DNA from: Cupriavidus pauculus
GTDB lineage: Bacteria > Pseudomonadota > Gammaproteobacteria > Burkholderiales > Burkholderiaceae
Assembly: GCF_008693385.1 (NCBI RefSeq)
Contig: NZ_CP044067.1
Location: 1,366,501-1,430,500, forward strand
Reading direction: 5' to 3'
DNA: 64,000 bases
The notes under the pieces are model-generated. The model was given only the letters and a program-made list of their open reading frames with translations, did not search any database and was not told the DNA's origin. The first letter of the stretch is position 1. Every line of letters starts with the position of its first letter. Shown in pieces: positions 1 through 8,463 of this stretch. The position numbers and the translations under genes were made by a program.

Positions 1-74
1 AACGCGCCGGCCTGCGCCGCGAGGCCGTTGCCGAACTTGAGCGTGGTCGGAAAGTAATAGGGGAAGGCATGCAT
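1..74 (-). CDS. 5' end of a CDS, possibly iron-containing alcohol dehydrogenase family (partial)
   Basis: Only the first 24 or so codons lie in the window. The frame begins MHAFPYYFPTTLKFGNGLAA. The Y/F-PT-x-(h)-x-FG-x-G pattern near the N-terminus resembles the start of iron-containing alcohol dehydrogenases and maleylacetate reductases, where PT-x-I-x-FG-x-G precedes the nucleotide-binding fold. AGGA lies about 10 nt upstream of the ATG. The gene is divergent from the MFS gene at 281. Family assignment rests on one short motif and is tentative. Confidence 0.45.
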   Translation of the reverse strand, partial: MHAFPYYFPTTLKFGNGLAAQAGA

Positions 75-155
75 GATGTTGTCGTCCTGAGGTGTCTCCG
101 GCTTCAACGTTACAAACCTGCCCCGGCGCTGCCTAATGAAAAGGCGTGATGCCCC

Positions 156-201
156 GATAACCAAACGCCACCGAACGCCCTCCGCATATCCGTTGGTTAT
201 C
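156..201. promoter_or_regulatory. Inverted repeat in divergent promoter region
   Basis: GATAACCAA (156-164) and its exact reverse complement TTGGTTATC (193-201) lie 28 nt apart between the divergent gene starts at 74 and 281. Placement and symmetry suggest a regulator-binding region. The half-site TTGGTTA also occurs in the GntR operators near 28.8 and 29.5 kb. No regulator gene is adjacent within the window. Confidence 0.4.
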
Positions 202-280
202 GCGTGATCACATCCCGTCATTAGCCTTGTGCGATGGCTGCTCATACATTGCCGGGAACAATCACAAGGACGAGACAGCC

Positions 281-1630
281 ATGCCATCGACGCATCCCAC
301 CGCCTCTTCGACCGCACTCTCGAATGCGGCCGCACCCCACGCCGCAACCCACGCCGCCGCCATGCGGCCCACCAACGTGCGCTGGCGCATTTTCCTGATC
401 ATGCTGCTGCTGACCGCGATCAACTACATCGACCGCGCGTCGCTGTCCGTCGCGCTGCCGCTGATCGCTCCCGAGTTCAACCTCACGCCCGCCATCGAGG
501 GCCTGATGCTCAGCGCGTTCTTCTGGTCCTACGCGCTCATGCAGATTCCCGCCGGCATGATGCTGGACCGCTACCATACGCGCGGCATCATCGCCACCGC
601 GACCATCGCCTGGGGCGCCTTCCAGGCCCTTGCCGCGGCCTCGCACAACTGGATCATCCTGCTGCTGACGCGCATGGGCCTGGGCGTGTCGGAGTCGCCG
701 ATCATGCCGTCCGGCGCCAAGCTGATCGGCTCGTGGCTCACGCCGCACGAGCGCGGCCGCGGCGCGGTGCTCGTCGATGGCGGCGCCCCGCTGGGCAGCG
801 CGTTCGGCGCCATCATCATCGCGGGCCTGATCTCGTGGCTGGGTTCGTGGCGCATCGCGTTCGTCATCGCCGGCATCGGTACGATGCTCGCCGGCCTGCT
901 GGCCTGGCGCTATATCCGCAACCATCCGTCGGAGCATCCGGACGTCAATGCGGCCGAGCTCGAGCATATCGCGCGCGGCAACGCCACGGACAACCACGCC
1001 GCGGCAGAGAAGATTCCGATGCGCGAACTCATCCGCGACCGCTCGGTGCTCGCGATGTTCGCCGGCTACAGCTGCATCCTTGCCGTGTTCTACGGCCTGC
1101 TGACATGGATGCCGAGCTACCTGCACAAGGCGCACGGCTTCAATATCGCCGCGATGGGCGGCGCCACGTTCCTGATCTTCATGTCGGGTTTCGTCGGCGA
1201 ACTGATCGGCGGCTATATCGGCGACAAGTGGAAGGCATCGGGCGCCTCGCCGAACCTCGTCATGCGCACGATGTTCAGCGGCTCGTCGCTGGTGGCCGCC
1301 GCCTGCATTCTCGCGGCCGCCTATATCGCCGACTCGGCGGTAGTGGTCGCCCTGCTGTGCGTGGCACTGTTCTTTATTCGATTCTGCGGCATGTACTGGA
1401 GCCTGCCGGCCGTCATCGGCGGCCCGGCGCGCGCCGGCGTGCTCGGCGGCACCATGAACTTCTGCGGCAACATGGCCGGCGTGGTGGTGCCGATCCTGAT
1501 CGGGGTCATCGTCCAGTGGTCGGGCTCGTACTTCCTCGCGCTGCTGTTCTTCGTGGCCATGGCCGTCGGCATCGCGGTGTTTTCCAGCATGATCGACTAT
1601 CGACCGCGTTCGCCAGGAGGTCAGGCATAA
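281..1630 (+). CDS. MFS transporter, ACS-type (organic anion:H+ symporter)
   Basis: Predicted 449-aa inner-membrane protein with about 12 hydrophobic segments. The N-terminal NYIDRASLSVALPLI stretch after the first helix is characteristic of the anion:cation symporter branch (glucarate, galactonate, hexuronate and phthalate transporters). The ATG at 281 is preferred over upstream non-ATG codons because AAGGA precedes it by about 10 nt; the first 27 residues are Ala/Thr-rich and lack family similarity, so an ATG at 361 (MRPTNVRW) is possible. Divergent from the dehydrogenase-like gene at 74, so the pair may transport and oxidise one substrate. Substrate unknown. Confidence 0.85.
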   Translation: MPSTHPTASSTALSNAAAPHAATHAAAMRPTNVRWRIFLIMLLLTAINYIDRASLSVALPLIAPEFNLTPAIEGLMLSAFFWSYALMQIPAGMMLDRYHTRGIIATATIAWGAFQALAAASHNWIILLLTRMGLGVSESPIMPSGAKLIGSWLTPHERGRGAVLVDGGAPLGSAFGAIIIAGLISWLGSWRIAFVIAGIGTMLAGLLAWRYIRNHPSEHPDVNAAELEHIARGNATDNHAAAEKIPMRELIRDRSVLAMFAGYSCILAVFYGLLTWMPSYLHKAHGFNIAAMGGATFLIFMSGFVGELIGGYIGDKWKASGASPNLVMRTMFSGSSLVAAACILAAAYIADSAVVVALLCVALFFIRFCGMYWSLPAVIGGPARAGVLGGTMNFCGNMAGVVVPILIGVIVQWSGSYFLALLFFVAMAVGIAVFSSMIDYRPRSPGGQA

Positions 1631-1649
1631 AAAAGTCAGGCATAAAAAA
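1620..1649. repeat. 15-bp tandem duplication across the MFS stop codon
   Basis: GTCAGGCATAAAAAA occurs twice in tandem (1620-1634, 1635-1649), followed by a degenerate third copy (TTCATGCATAA). The first copy contains the TAA stop of the MFS gene. It lies just upstream of the fluoride riboswitch. Confidence 0.7.
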
Positions 1650-1669
1650 TTCATGCATAATCGCGCCAT

Positions 1670-1757
1670 CGCGGAGATGGCATTCCTCCCTCAACCGCCG
1701 TTTGCTTCGGGACTTTTCCGATAGTCCCCGAGCCTTCGTGCTGATGATGCCTGCAAG
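1670..1757 (+). ncRNA. Fluoride riboswitch (crcB motif)
   Basis: The segment has the conserved crcB-motif elements in order: GGAGATGGCATTCCTCC (stem GGAG/CTCC with loop ATGGCATT, 1673-1689), AACCGC at about 1693-1698, and GCTGATGATGCCT (1740-1752). Loop GGCAT can pair with downstream ATGCC to form the required pseudoknot. Between them is a long P3 arm that includes GGGACT/AGTCCC. This closely matches my recollection of the Pseudomonas syringae fluoride aptamer. It precedes a CLC gene of the fluoride-exporting type, so fluoride binding should raise expression of the exporter. Confidence 0.9.
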
Positions 1758-1778
1758 TTCCTGGGCACAGGAAGTTGC
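1753..1778 (+). promoter_or_regulatory. Hairpin overlapping the riboswitch 3' end (possible expression platform)
   Basis: GCAAGTTCCTG, loop GGCA, CAGGAAGTTGC: an 11-bp stem with a single G-G mismatch (1757/1774). It begins within the last nucleotides of the fluoride aptamer, so its formation could compete with the aptamer. No U-tract follows, so it is not a canonical intrinsic terminator; Rho-dependent or translational control is possible. Confidence 0.45.
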
Positions 1779-1860
1779 GGGCGCTCGTCCATCCCGTACG
1801 CGATCGATCCCCCGCAGCGTCCTGCTGCCCAGGTTTGAGTCCTTCAGATCTGGTCATACC

Positions 1861-3156
1861 ATGCACAATCGCTTCATCCGCAGTGCTGCCCTCAGTGCTG
1901 CCCTCAGTGCCGCCCTCAGCGAGTCGGTATCCATGCTCGGCTACCTCGGCAAATGGCTGTCTCTCGCCTCGCTCGCCGGCCTGCTGGCCGGCGCCGGCTC
2001 GTCCGCGCTGTTGCTGGCGCTGGACTGGGCCACGGCCACGCGCGTCGCCCACCCCGCCCTGCTCTGGCTGCTGCCCGTTGCCGGACTCGCCGTCGGCCTG
2101 CTGTACCGGCACTTCGGCCAATCGGTCGAAGGCGGCAACAATCTGCTGATCGACGAGATCCACGATCCCAGGCGCGTGGTGCCCCGGCGCATGGCGCCGC
2201 TGATCCTGCTCGGCACCGTCATCACGCACCTGTTCGGCGGGTCCGCGGGGCGCGAAGGGACGGCAGTGCAGATGGGTGGCAGCTTTGCCGACTACCTCAC
2301 GCGGTGGTTCCGGCTATCGCACGACGACCGGCGCATCCTGCTCATGGGCGGCATCAGCGCGGGCTTCGCGTCGGTATTCGGCACGCCGCTCGCGGGCGCC
2401 GTGTTCGGGCTGGAAGTGCTGGCGATCGGCCGTCTGCGTTACGACGCCATCCTGCCCTGCTTCGTCGCGGCGGTGGTCGGCGATCTGGTGCCGCCGCTGA
2501 TGGGCGTTCACCATACGCACTACGCGATTGCCGCCGTTCCTCCTGTCGCGCCGGCCGCGCTGGGTGCCGTCGTGGTGGCCGGCGTCGTGTTCGGTCTGGC
2601 GGGCATGGCGTTCGCCGGACTGACCCACAGCCTGTCGCGCCGCCTCAATCAGGCCATCGCCTACGCCCCGCTGCGGCCATTCCTCGGCGGCTGCGTCGTG
2701 GTGGCGGCCGCGATGCTGCTGCCGGATAGCGGCAAATATCTCGGGCTAGGTATTCCGACCATCGTCGATGCCTTCCATCAGCCGCTGCCCGCCTACGACT
2801 TCGCCGGCAAGGCCGCCTTCACGATCGTCACGCTGGCATCGGGCTTCAAGGGCGGCGAGGTGACGCCGCTGTTCTATATCGGCGCGACGCTCGGCAACGC
2901 GCTGGCGTGTCTGCTGCCGCTGCCGTTTCCGCTGCTCGCGGGCCTCGGCTTCGTCGCCGTCTTCGCCGGCGCGGCCAACACGCCGATCGCGTCCACCATC
3001 ATGGCGATGGAGCTGTTCGGTCCCGAGGTCGGCACGTTCGCGGGCATCGCCTGCGTGGTGAGCTATCTGTTCTCCGGCCATTCGGGCATCTATCGCGCGC
3101 AGCGCGTGGCGCACGCCAAGCGGGCGCCGGTAACCGCGGAACGGCACGACGCCTGA
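1861..3156 (+). CDS. CLC-family fluoride/proton antiporter (CLC-F type)
   Basis: Multi-pass membrane protein of 431 aa from this start. The GREGT motif (residues 130-134) contains the gating glutamate E132. The segment that is GSGIP in chloride CLCs reads GGNNLLIDEIH (91-101), which fits the fluoride-specific CLC-F/sycA-like branch, as does the fluoride riboswitch upstream. Role: export of toxic F- in exchange for protons. The start is uncertain: ATG 1861 has no clear ribosome binding site, and the first 24 codons include a 12-bp triple repeat. ATG 1933 (MLGYLGKW, 407 aa) would begin directly at the conserved region. Confidence 0.85.
   Translation: MHNRFIRSAALSAALSAALSESVSMLGYLGKWLSLASLAGLLAGAGSSALLLALDWATATRVAHPALLWLLPVAGLAVGLLYRHFGQSVEGGNNLLIDEIHDPRRVVPRRMAPLILLGTVITHLFGGSAGREGTAVQMGGSFADYLTRWFRLSHDDRRILLMGGISAGFASVFGTPLAGAVFGLEVLAIGRLRYDAILPCFVAAVVGDLVPPLMGVHHTHYAIAAVPPVAPAALGAVVVAGVVFGLAGMAFAGLTHSLSRRLNQAIAYAPLRPFLGGCVVVAAAMLLPDSGKYLGLGIPTIVDAFHQPLPAYDFAGKAAFTIVTLASGFKGGEVTPLFYIGATLGNALACLLPLPFPLLAGLGFVAVFAGAANTPIASTIMAMELFGPEVGTFAGIACVVSYLFSGHSGIYRAQRVAHAKRAPVTAERHDA
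1881..1916. repeat. 12-bp in-frame tandem repeat (x3) at the CLC N-terminus
   Basis: CAGTGCTGCCCT at 1881-1892 and 1893-1904, then CAGTGCCGCCCT at 1905-1916. If translation starts at 1861 the repeat encodes SAALSAALSAAL. It may instead lie in the leader if ATG 1933 is used. Copy number could vary between strains without breaking the frame. Confidence 0.75.
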
Positions 3157-3169
3157 GCGCCGTCGACGC

Positions 3170-3205
3170 AAAAAGCCGCATGGCACACGGGTCGGCGCCA
3201 TGCGG
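3170..3205 (-). terminator. Intrinsic terminator of the hyu-Bug operon
   Basis: Read on the minus strand, CCGCATGGC (3205-3197) pairs perfectly with GCCATGCGG (3184-3176) and is followed by CTTTTTG. It sits about 30 nt after the stop codon of the Bug gene. It also separates that operon from the convergent CLC gene ending at 3156. Confidence 0.75.
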
Positions 3206-3235
3206 AAAGCCCTCACATCAATCGAACGTTCCTGC

Positions 3236-4240
3236 TCAAATCATCTGCACGCCGGCTTCCGTCATCAGCGCCTTCCAGCGAGGCAGCTCGTCCGCCAGGA
3301 ACGACGTCAGCGCGGGACGCGTCAGCGGCGGGTACTTCAGGAAGCCCATGTCGTTCGTGGCCTTCTGAATGCGTTCCTTGGCCAGCGAGACGTTGATCTC
3401 CTTGTTGAGCAGGTCGAGGATGTCTTCCGGCGTCTTCTTCCGGGCGAACACCGCGTGCCACGACACGAGGTTGTACTTCTCGCGAATGGCGCTCTGGATC
3501 GTCGGCAACTGCGGCGAGAACGGCAGCGGCTGGTCGCTCGTGACGGCGAGCGCCACGGCACGTCCTGCCTGCACCATCGGTGCCGCCACCGACCACGCTT
3601 CCAGCATGAACGTCAGACGGCCCTCGACGAGATCGCTCGTAATGCGGTTGTCCTTGTACGGAACGTGCACGATCGACGACAGCCCGACCTTCTTGAGGAA
3701 GATGGAGGCCGACACGTGCGACGACGTGCCGATGCCGTAGCTGCCGTAAGACGCCGCCTGCTGGTTGCGCTTCAGGTAGTCGATAAGGCCCGGAACGCTC
3801 GTGACGCCCGTCTGCTTGCCGACGATCAGCACCAGCGGCAAACCGACGGTACGCGCGATCGGCGTGAAATCCGCGATCGGGTCGTACGGCAGGTTCTTGT
3901 ACAGCAACAGGTTCGTCAGGAACGCGGCCGTGGTGTACAGCAGCGAATGCCCATCCGGCTGCGCGCGCAGCACGCCGGACGTGCCGATACTGCCGCTCGC
4001 GCCCGGCTTGTTCTCGGGAATGAACTTGCCCCCGAAGCGCGTGCCGACATCCGTCATGATCATGCGGCCCATATAGTCGGTGCTGCCGCCCGCCGTGAAC
4101 GGGATGACCACATTGACCGGGCCGGTCGGATACTCGACGGCCTTTTCGGCCCAGGCCATCCGCGGCAGGACTGCCGACCCACCGGCACCGACGCCGAATG
4201 CGGCCATCGCACGCAAGAAACTGCGACGCTGATTACTCAC
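3236..4240 (-). CDS. Bug/TctC-family tripartite tricarboxylate transporter binding protein
   Basis: 334-aa secreted solute receptor. A Tat-like start (NQRRSFLRAMAAFGVGAG) leads to the mature domain with PVNVVIPFTAGGSTDYMGR, DGHSLLYTT and HVPYKDN, all hallmarks of Bug proteins. A GTG start at 4240 is chosen because GGGGAG lies 6 nt upstream; no ATG fits. It is the last gene of hyuA-hyuB-Bug, 11 bp after hyuB, so it probably delivers the hydantoinase substrate or signals its presence. No TctA/TctB membrane genes are nearby, as usual for Bug expansions in Burkholderiales. Ligand unknown. Confidence 0.88.
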   Translation of the reverse strand: MSNQRRSFLRAMAAFGVGAGGSAVLPRMAWAEKAVEYPTGPVNVVIPFTAGGSTDYMGRMIMTDVGTRFGGKFIPENKPGASGSIGTSGVLRAQPDGHSLLYTTAAFLTNLLLYKNLPYDPIADFTPIARTVGLPLVLIVGKQTGVTSVPGLIDYLKRNQQAASYGSYGIGTSSHVSASIFLKKVGLSSIVHVPYKDNRITSDLVEGRLTFMLEAWSVAAPMVQAGRAVALAVTSDQPLPFSPQLPTIQSAIREKYNLVSWHAVFARKKTPEDILDLLNKEINVSLAKERIQKATNDMGFLKYPPLTRPALTSFLADELPRWKALMTEAGVQMI

Positions 4241-4251
4241 AACAAGCTCCC

Positions 4252-6237
4252 CTAGAACGTTAGCGTCGGCAGATCCGAATGGCGCTCCGCCAGTTCGGTA
4301 TAGGCCGCATTGACCTTGGCGGGACCGGCATCGCCGATCTCTTCGCCGATTGTGGCGAAGATCGAATTCTTGACGTAGTGGCGCCACGTGATGGGCACCT
4401 GCGCAAGGATCTTCGTCAATGCATCGTAGCGGCTGCGCGTCCAGACCGCTTCGAACGCATCGCGTTTCTCGCCATAGCTGAAGTGGGCACCGTCCTTCCA
4501 GAGCGGGCGGGCGGCGCGCAGCACACGCGTCTCGGTTTCGTTCACCGACAGGTCGTCGGTCAGCGACACCCCGTAGACCGATCGCGCCGCCTCGCGGCTC
4601 ACGAAGCCCGCAGCCACGTCGCGTGCCACGGAATGCACGCAGCGCTCGAACGGGTCGCCGTAGCCGCCGCCGCCCGGGCCGATGATGCGCAGCACATCGC
4701 CGGGCATGCAGCTCACCACATCCGAGTTCACGAGGTCGACCTCGTTCGGCTGGCCCGGATTGCGCAGGAACTGCGAATTGCCACCCGCGTTGCCGCCGAG
4801 CACGCCCCACGTGCTGAAGCGCGTGCGGTTGCGGTTACGCGCGGTCACCACGGAGTTCGGCGAGAACACCTTGAACTCCATGACCATGCCGAGGCCGCCA
4901 CGATAGCGGCCCGCGCCGCCGGAGTCCCGCACCAGGCCGTACTTCATGACCTTGATCGGCACCTCGGTCTCGATCATCTCCACAGGCGTGTTCTTCAGGA
5001 ACGAACGGTTGCCGCCGCTGCCTTCGGCGCCGTCGTCCGACACCGAGCCGCCACCGCCGCCGCTGATCGGGCCGATGGACGCCATGATCAGGCGGCCGCG
5101 GCGATCGTTGGTCTTCACGTTCATCAGCGATGCGCTGCCGGCCGGTGCGGCCGCCAGGCGCTCGGGCAGCGCCTGCTGGAACGCGCCCAGCACGGCCAGC
5201 TGCGACACGGCCACGGTCAGGCTGCGCATGCCGCAGGCGGCGGGCGCTTCCGCGTTCATCACGGTCCCGCGCGGCAGGATCGAGTTCACCACACGCGACG
5301 TACCGGCGTTGAGCACGAGGTGCTCGTTCAGCGTGGCCAGCGTGTAGATCAACGCGGGCGTGACCAGCGCGTGCTGCGGGTGACCGCCGGTGGGCATGTT
5401 CAGCGACGAGGCCAGTTGAGGATCGCTGCCCGTGAAGTCCATCGTCAGCGCATCGCCCTTGACCGTGAGGGTCACCGCGATCCGGCACGGGTAGCCGTTG
5501 ACGGAGTCCTCGTCGGCATAGTCCGCGAAGAAGTACTCGCCATCGGGAATGCCGCGCACGACTTCACGCGCCTGGCTTTCGGCGTAGTCGAGCAGTTCGC
5601 CCTGCGCGGCCTTGAACACGTCCACGCCAAAGCGGCGAATGATCTCGTGGATACGACGCTCGCCCGAGTTCATCGCGGCGATATGCGCCTTCAGGTCGCC
5701 CCAGTTCTGATCGGGCGTGCGCACGTTCAGCAGCAGGATGTTCAGCACGTCGTCGTTGAACTTGCCGCCTTCGACGAGCTTGGTCGGCGGAATGCGGATG
5801 CCTTCCTGATGCACTTCGTTCAACGAGCGCGACAGCGATGCGGGCACCGCGCCGCCCACGTCGGTGTTGTGCACGTGGCCGGCCACGAAGCAGACCAGTT
5901 CCCCTTCGTGGAACACCGGCTTCCACATATGGATGTCCGGCGTATGCGTGGCAACGAAACCGCTATACGGGTCGTTGGTCAGGCAGATGTCCCCTTCGCG
6001 GTAGTCCTTCACCAGCGGCAGCACGCCCGAGTAGTTGATGCCCGTGTACCACGTCGCGCCAAGGCCCTTGGGCGATGCGAACGTCTCGCCGCCAGGGGTC
6101 ACCAGTTGCGTCGTGAAGTCTTCCGTTTCCTTGACGAACGAGGAGTGCGCGGTGCGCATCACCGTGTACGCCATCACCTCGGTCGCCGCCGCGCAGTAGT
6201 CGGCGAGAATCTGAAGCGTTGCTCGAGTGAGTTTCAT
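4252..6237 (-). CDS. Hydantoinase B / oxoprolinase family protein (HyuB-like)
   Basis: 661-aa cytoplasmic protein of the HyuB/N-methylhydantoinase B family. The N-terminal metal-site region is typical: TEDFTTQL, LTNDPYSGFVATHTPDIHMWKPV and FVAGHVHNTDVGG. A GPGGGGYGDP stretch lies toward the C-terminus. The family forms complexes with HyuA for ATP-dependent cleavage of cyclic amides or carboxylation of ketones. Its start lies 3 bp after the hyuA stop, implying co-translation. The substrate cannot be told from sequence: 5-oxoproline, hydantoin or acetophenone-type ketone are all possible. Length is normal for the family. Confidence 0.9.
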   Translation of the reverse strand: MKLTRATLQILADYCAAATEVMAYTVMRTAHSSFVKETEDFTTQLVTPGGETFASPKGLGATWYTGINYSGVLPLVKDYREGDICLTNDPYSGFVATHTPDIHMWKPVFHEGELVCFVAGHVHNTDVGGAVPASLSRSLNEVHQEGIRIPPTKLVEGGKFNDDVLNILLLNVRTPDQNWGDLKAHIAAMNSGERRIHEIIRRFGVDVFKAAQGELLDYAESQAREVVRGIPDGEYFFADYADEDSVNGYPCRIAVTLTVKGDALTMDFTGSDPQLASSLNMPTGGHPQHALVTPALIYTLATLNEHLVLNAGTSRVVNSILPRGTVMNAEAPAACGMRSLTVAVSQLAVLGAFQQALPERLAAAPAGSASLMNVKTNDRRGRLIMASIGPISGGGGGSVSDDGAEGSGGNRSFLKNTPVEMIETEVPIKVMKYGLVRDSGGAGRYRGGLGMVMEFKVFSPNSVVTARNRNRTRFSTWGVLGGNAGGNSQFLRNPGQPNEVDLVNSDVVSCMPGDVLRIIGPGGGGYGDPFERCVHSVARDVAAGFVSREAARSVYGVSLTDDLSVNETETRVLRAARPLWKDGAHFSYGEKRDAFEAVWTRSRYDALTKILAQVPITWRHYVKNSIFATIGEEIGDAGPAKVNAAYTELAERHSDLPTLTF

Positions 6238-6240
6238 CGT

Positions 6241-8295
6241 TTAATCCTGTTGAGCCGGGTTGGACGTGATGCGCAGGTTGCCGAATGCGTCCACGCGGAC
6301 TTGCATGCGCTGCGGTACGAAGGTGGTCGTGTCGTCTTGCGTGACGATGGCCGGCCCCGCGAACGTCTGGTTCGCGAGCAGTTGCGCGCGGCGGTACACG
6401 GGGGTCTTGCGACGCGCGCCGTCCGACCACACCTCGACGGTCTTGACCGGATCGGGGCTGCCGGTGCCTTCGTCGATGCGGGGCATGTTCGGCTGGGGCG
6501 TCTTGCCGCTGACCACCAGACGCAGGCTCACGATCTGGATCGATGCCTCGGGATCGCTGTGGCCGTAGAGCTTCTCGTGCGCGTCGTGGAATGCCTGGCG
6601 GATGGCTTCGTAATCGCCCGTCTCGATCGCCTTTTCGTCGATCGTCGCCTCGATCTCGTACGACTGCCCGCGATAGCGCATGTCGGCCGTGTAGACGTAC
6701 TGCTCCTCGCCACGGTAGTCCTGTTCCTCGCGCAGCCAGTTCACCGCGGTGCGCCGCAAGCGGCGATACTCGTCCTGCAGGATCTTCACGGTCTCCGGCT
6801 CCAGATCCTCGTAGACCGTCTTGATGAAGTCGTTCTTGAGGTCGGCGATCAGGCCGCCCATCGCGCTCAGCACGCCCGGCACCAGCGGCACGATGATCTC
6901 GGTCATCTCGAGTTCGCGCGCCAGCAGCGCACCCATCATCGGGCCCGCGCCGCCGAACGGCAGCATGGCCATCGAACGCGGATCCACGCCGAAGCGCGTC
7001 ACCAGGCCGCTGACCTTCGCGAACATGCCCGACACCGCGATATTGATGATGGCTTCCGCCGTTTCCTCCACGGTCTGGTTCAGCACCGTTGCCAGCGTGC
7101 CCACGGCCGTGCGCGCGCGCTCGATGTCCACCTTCACCGCGTTGAAGCCAATCTCGCCCTGGCCCACGATGCCGCAGACCGCGAACGCGTCGGTGATGGT
7201 CGGGCGCTCGCCGCCGCGGCCGAAGCACGCCGGGCCGGGGCTCGAGCCCGCGCTATCCGGACCCACCTTGAGCACGCCGAGCGAGTCCACCCAGGCGATG
7301 GAGCCGCCGCCGTCGCCGATCGACGTCACGGACACCGACGGGATAAAGATCTGGTGCTCGCCGATGTACTCGCCGATGCCGTACTGCGGCTGGCCGTTCA
7401 CGATCAGCGCCACGTCCGCGCTGGTGCCGCCGATATCGAGGCTCATGCACTCGGGCACGTCGCATTCCTTCGCCACGAACGCGGCGCCGATCACGCCGGA
7501 CGCCGTGCCCGACAGGATCATCTGCACGCATTCGCGCTTGGCCTGCTCGGCCGTCATCACGCCGCCGTTGGACTTGGTCACGCGCGGCTCGGGCTGCACG
7601 CCGGCCTGCTTCAGGGCCTTCTGGAACGACGACAGGTAGTGCTCGACGCGCGGCTGCACGTAGCCGTTGATGATGGCAGTGGTGGTGCGCTCGAACTCGC
7701 GCACGATCGGCCAGATCTTTGCCGAGCTGAACACGGGCATTTCCGGCGCGAGGCTCTTGATCAGGTCGCACGCGGCCTGCTCGTGCGCGGCATTGCGATA
7801 CGAGTGCAGGAACGAGACGACCACGCCTTCGGCACCGGCCTTCTTCGCCAGCGCAAGCGCTTCCGCCACGCTGTCGAGGTCCAGCGGCTCATCGACGGCG
7901 CCATCGCGGAACAGGCGTTCCTTGATGCCGAACACCATCTCGCGCGGCACCAGCGGCGCGGGGCGCTTCGACAGCAGATTGAACATGCTCGGCAGCTTCA
8001 GGCGGCCCAGTTCCAGCACGTCGCAGAAGCCTTCCGTCGTGAACAGCGCGAGCTTGAGGCCCTTGCGCTGGATAACGGCGTTCACGCCGACCGTCGTGCC
8101 GTGCGTGAAGTAGGTGACTTCCGCGGGATCGATGCCATAACGCTCGGTCAGCGTCTTGACGCCGGTGATCACTTCCGCGCCCGGCTCGTCCGGACGGGAG
8201 AACACCTTCAGCGCCTGCACCTGAAGCGTTTCCTCGTTCAGTACCGCAAAATCGGTGAACGAGCCACCAATATCCACACCAATTCGATAACCCAT
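6241..8295 (-). CDS. Hydantoinase A / oxoprolinase family protein (HyuA-like)
   Basis: 684-aa partner of HyuB. The ASKHA-type nucleotide-binding start MGYRIGVDIGGSFTDFAVL is followed by THGTTVGVNAVIQRKG, SLDIGGTSADVALI and a FGGAGPMMGALLARE segment, all typical of HyuA/acetone carboxylase beta proteins. The ATG at 8295 is chosen because the conserved domain begins there and GGGAC lies 5 nt upstream; the frame stays open to about 8403. First gene of the three-gene operon. Likely controlled by the LysR gene located upstream on the same strand. Substrate unknown. Confidence 0.9.
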   Translation of the reverse strand: MGYRIGVDIGGSFTDFAVLNEETLQVQALKVFSRPDEPGAEVITGVKTLTERYGIDPAEVTYFTHGTTVGVNAVIQRKGLKLALFTTEGFCDVLELGRLKLPSMFNLLSKRPAPLVPREMVFGIKERLFRDGAVDEPLDLDSVAEALALAKKAGAEGVVVSFLHSYRNAAHEQAACDLIKSLAPEMPVFSSAKIWPIVREFERTTTAIINGYVQPRVEHYLSSFQKALKQAGVQPEPRVTKSNGGVMTAEQAKRECVQMILSGTASGVIGAAFVAKECDVPECMSLDIGGTSADVALIVNGQPQYGIGEYIGEHQIFIPSVSVTSIGDGGGSIAWVDSLGVLKVGPDSAGSSPGPACFGRGGERPTITDAFAVCGIVGQGEIGFNAVKVDIERARTAVGTLATVLNQTVEETAEAIINIAVSGMFAKVSGLVTRFGVDPRSMAMLPFGGAGPMMGALLARELEMTEIIVPLVPGVLSAMGGLIADLKNDFIKTVYEDLEPETVKILQDEYRRLRRTAVNWLREEQDYRGEEQYVYTADMRYRGQSYEIEATIDEKAIETGDYEAIRQAFHDAHEKLYGHSDPEASIQIVSLRLVVSGKTPQPNMPRIDEGTGSPDPVKTVEVWSDGARRKTPVYRRAQLLANQTFAGPAIVTQDDTTTFVPQRMQVRVDAFGNLRITSNPAQQD

Positions 8296-8421
8296 GATCG
8301 TCCCAACAGGTTGATTTCCCATGCGGGACCACCTGCGAGAGATGGCCACCACAGCGTTGCGGAACGTCGCGCGAAACAATGCGACGTCACGCTGTGATGA
8401 CAACTGTAGGGGCGTGAAGAA

Positions 8422-8444
8422 GGACCAACAATTGATCCTTTTTC
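8422..8444. promoter_or_regulatory. Imperfect inverted repeat upstream of hyuA (possible LysR site)
   Basis: GGACCAA-CAA-TTGATCC is a near-palindrome in the 168-bp gap between the LysR gene and hyuA. Its right part, ACAATTGATCCTTTTTC (8428-8444), differs by one base from ACAATTGATCCGTTTTC at 21607-21623, upstream of another LysR gene. It may be a LysR-type recognition element. Confidence 0.35.
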
Positions 8445-8463
8445 AGACGGTCATTCCAGAAAT

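Noticed and set aside
229..1860. Upstream extension of the CLC frame across the MFS gene
   Set aside because: The frame is open by chance because of GC bias; that part is a shadow of the MFS transporter and crosses the fluoride riboswitch. The CLC start must lie at or after 1861.
4279..8397. Uninterrupted 1372-codon open frame on the plus strand opposite hyuA-hyuB
   Set aside because: It is rich in Arg/His/Ala with no family motif and mirrors the high-GC third-position pattern of the real minus-strand genes. HyuA and HyuB have clear domain motifs and ribosome sites.
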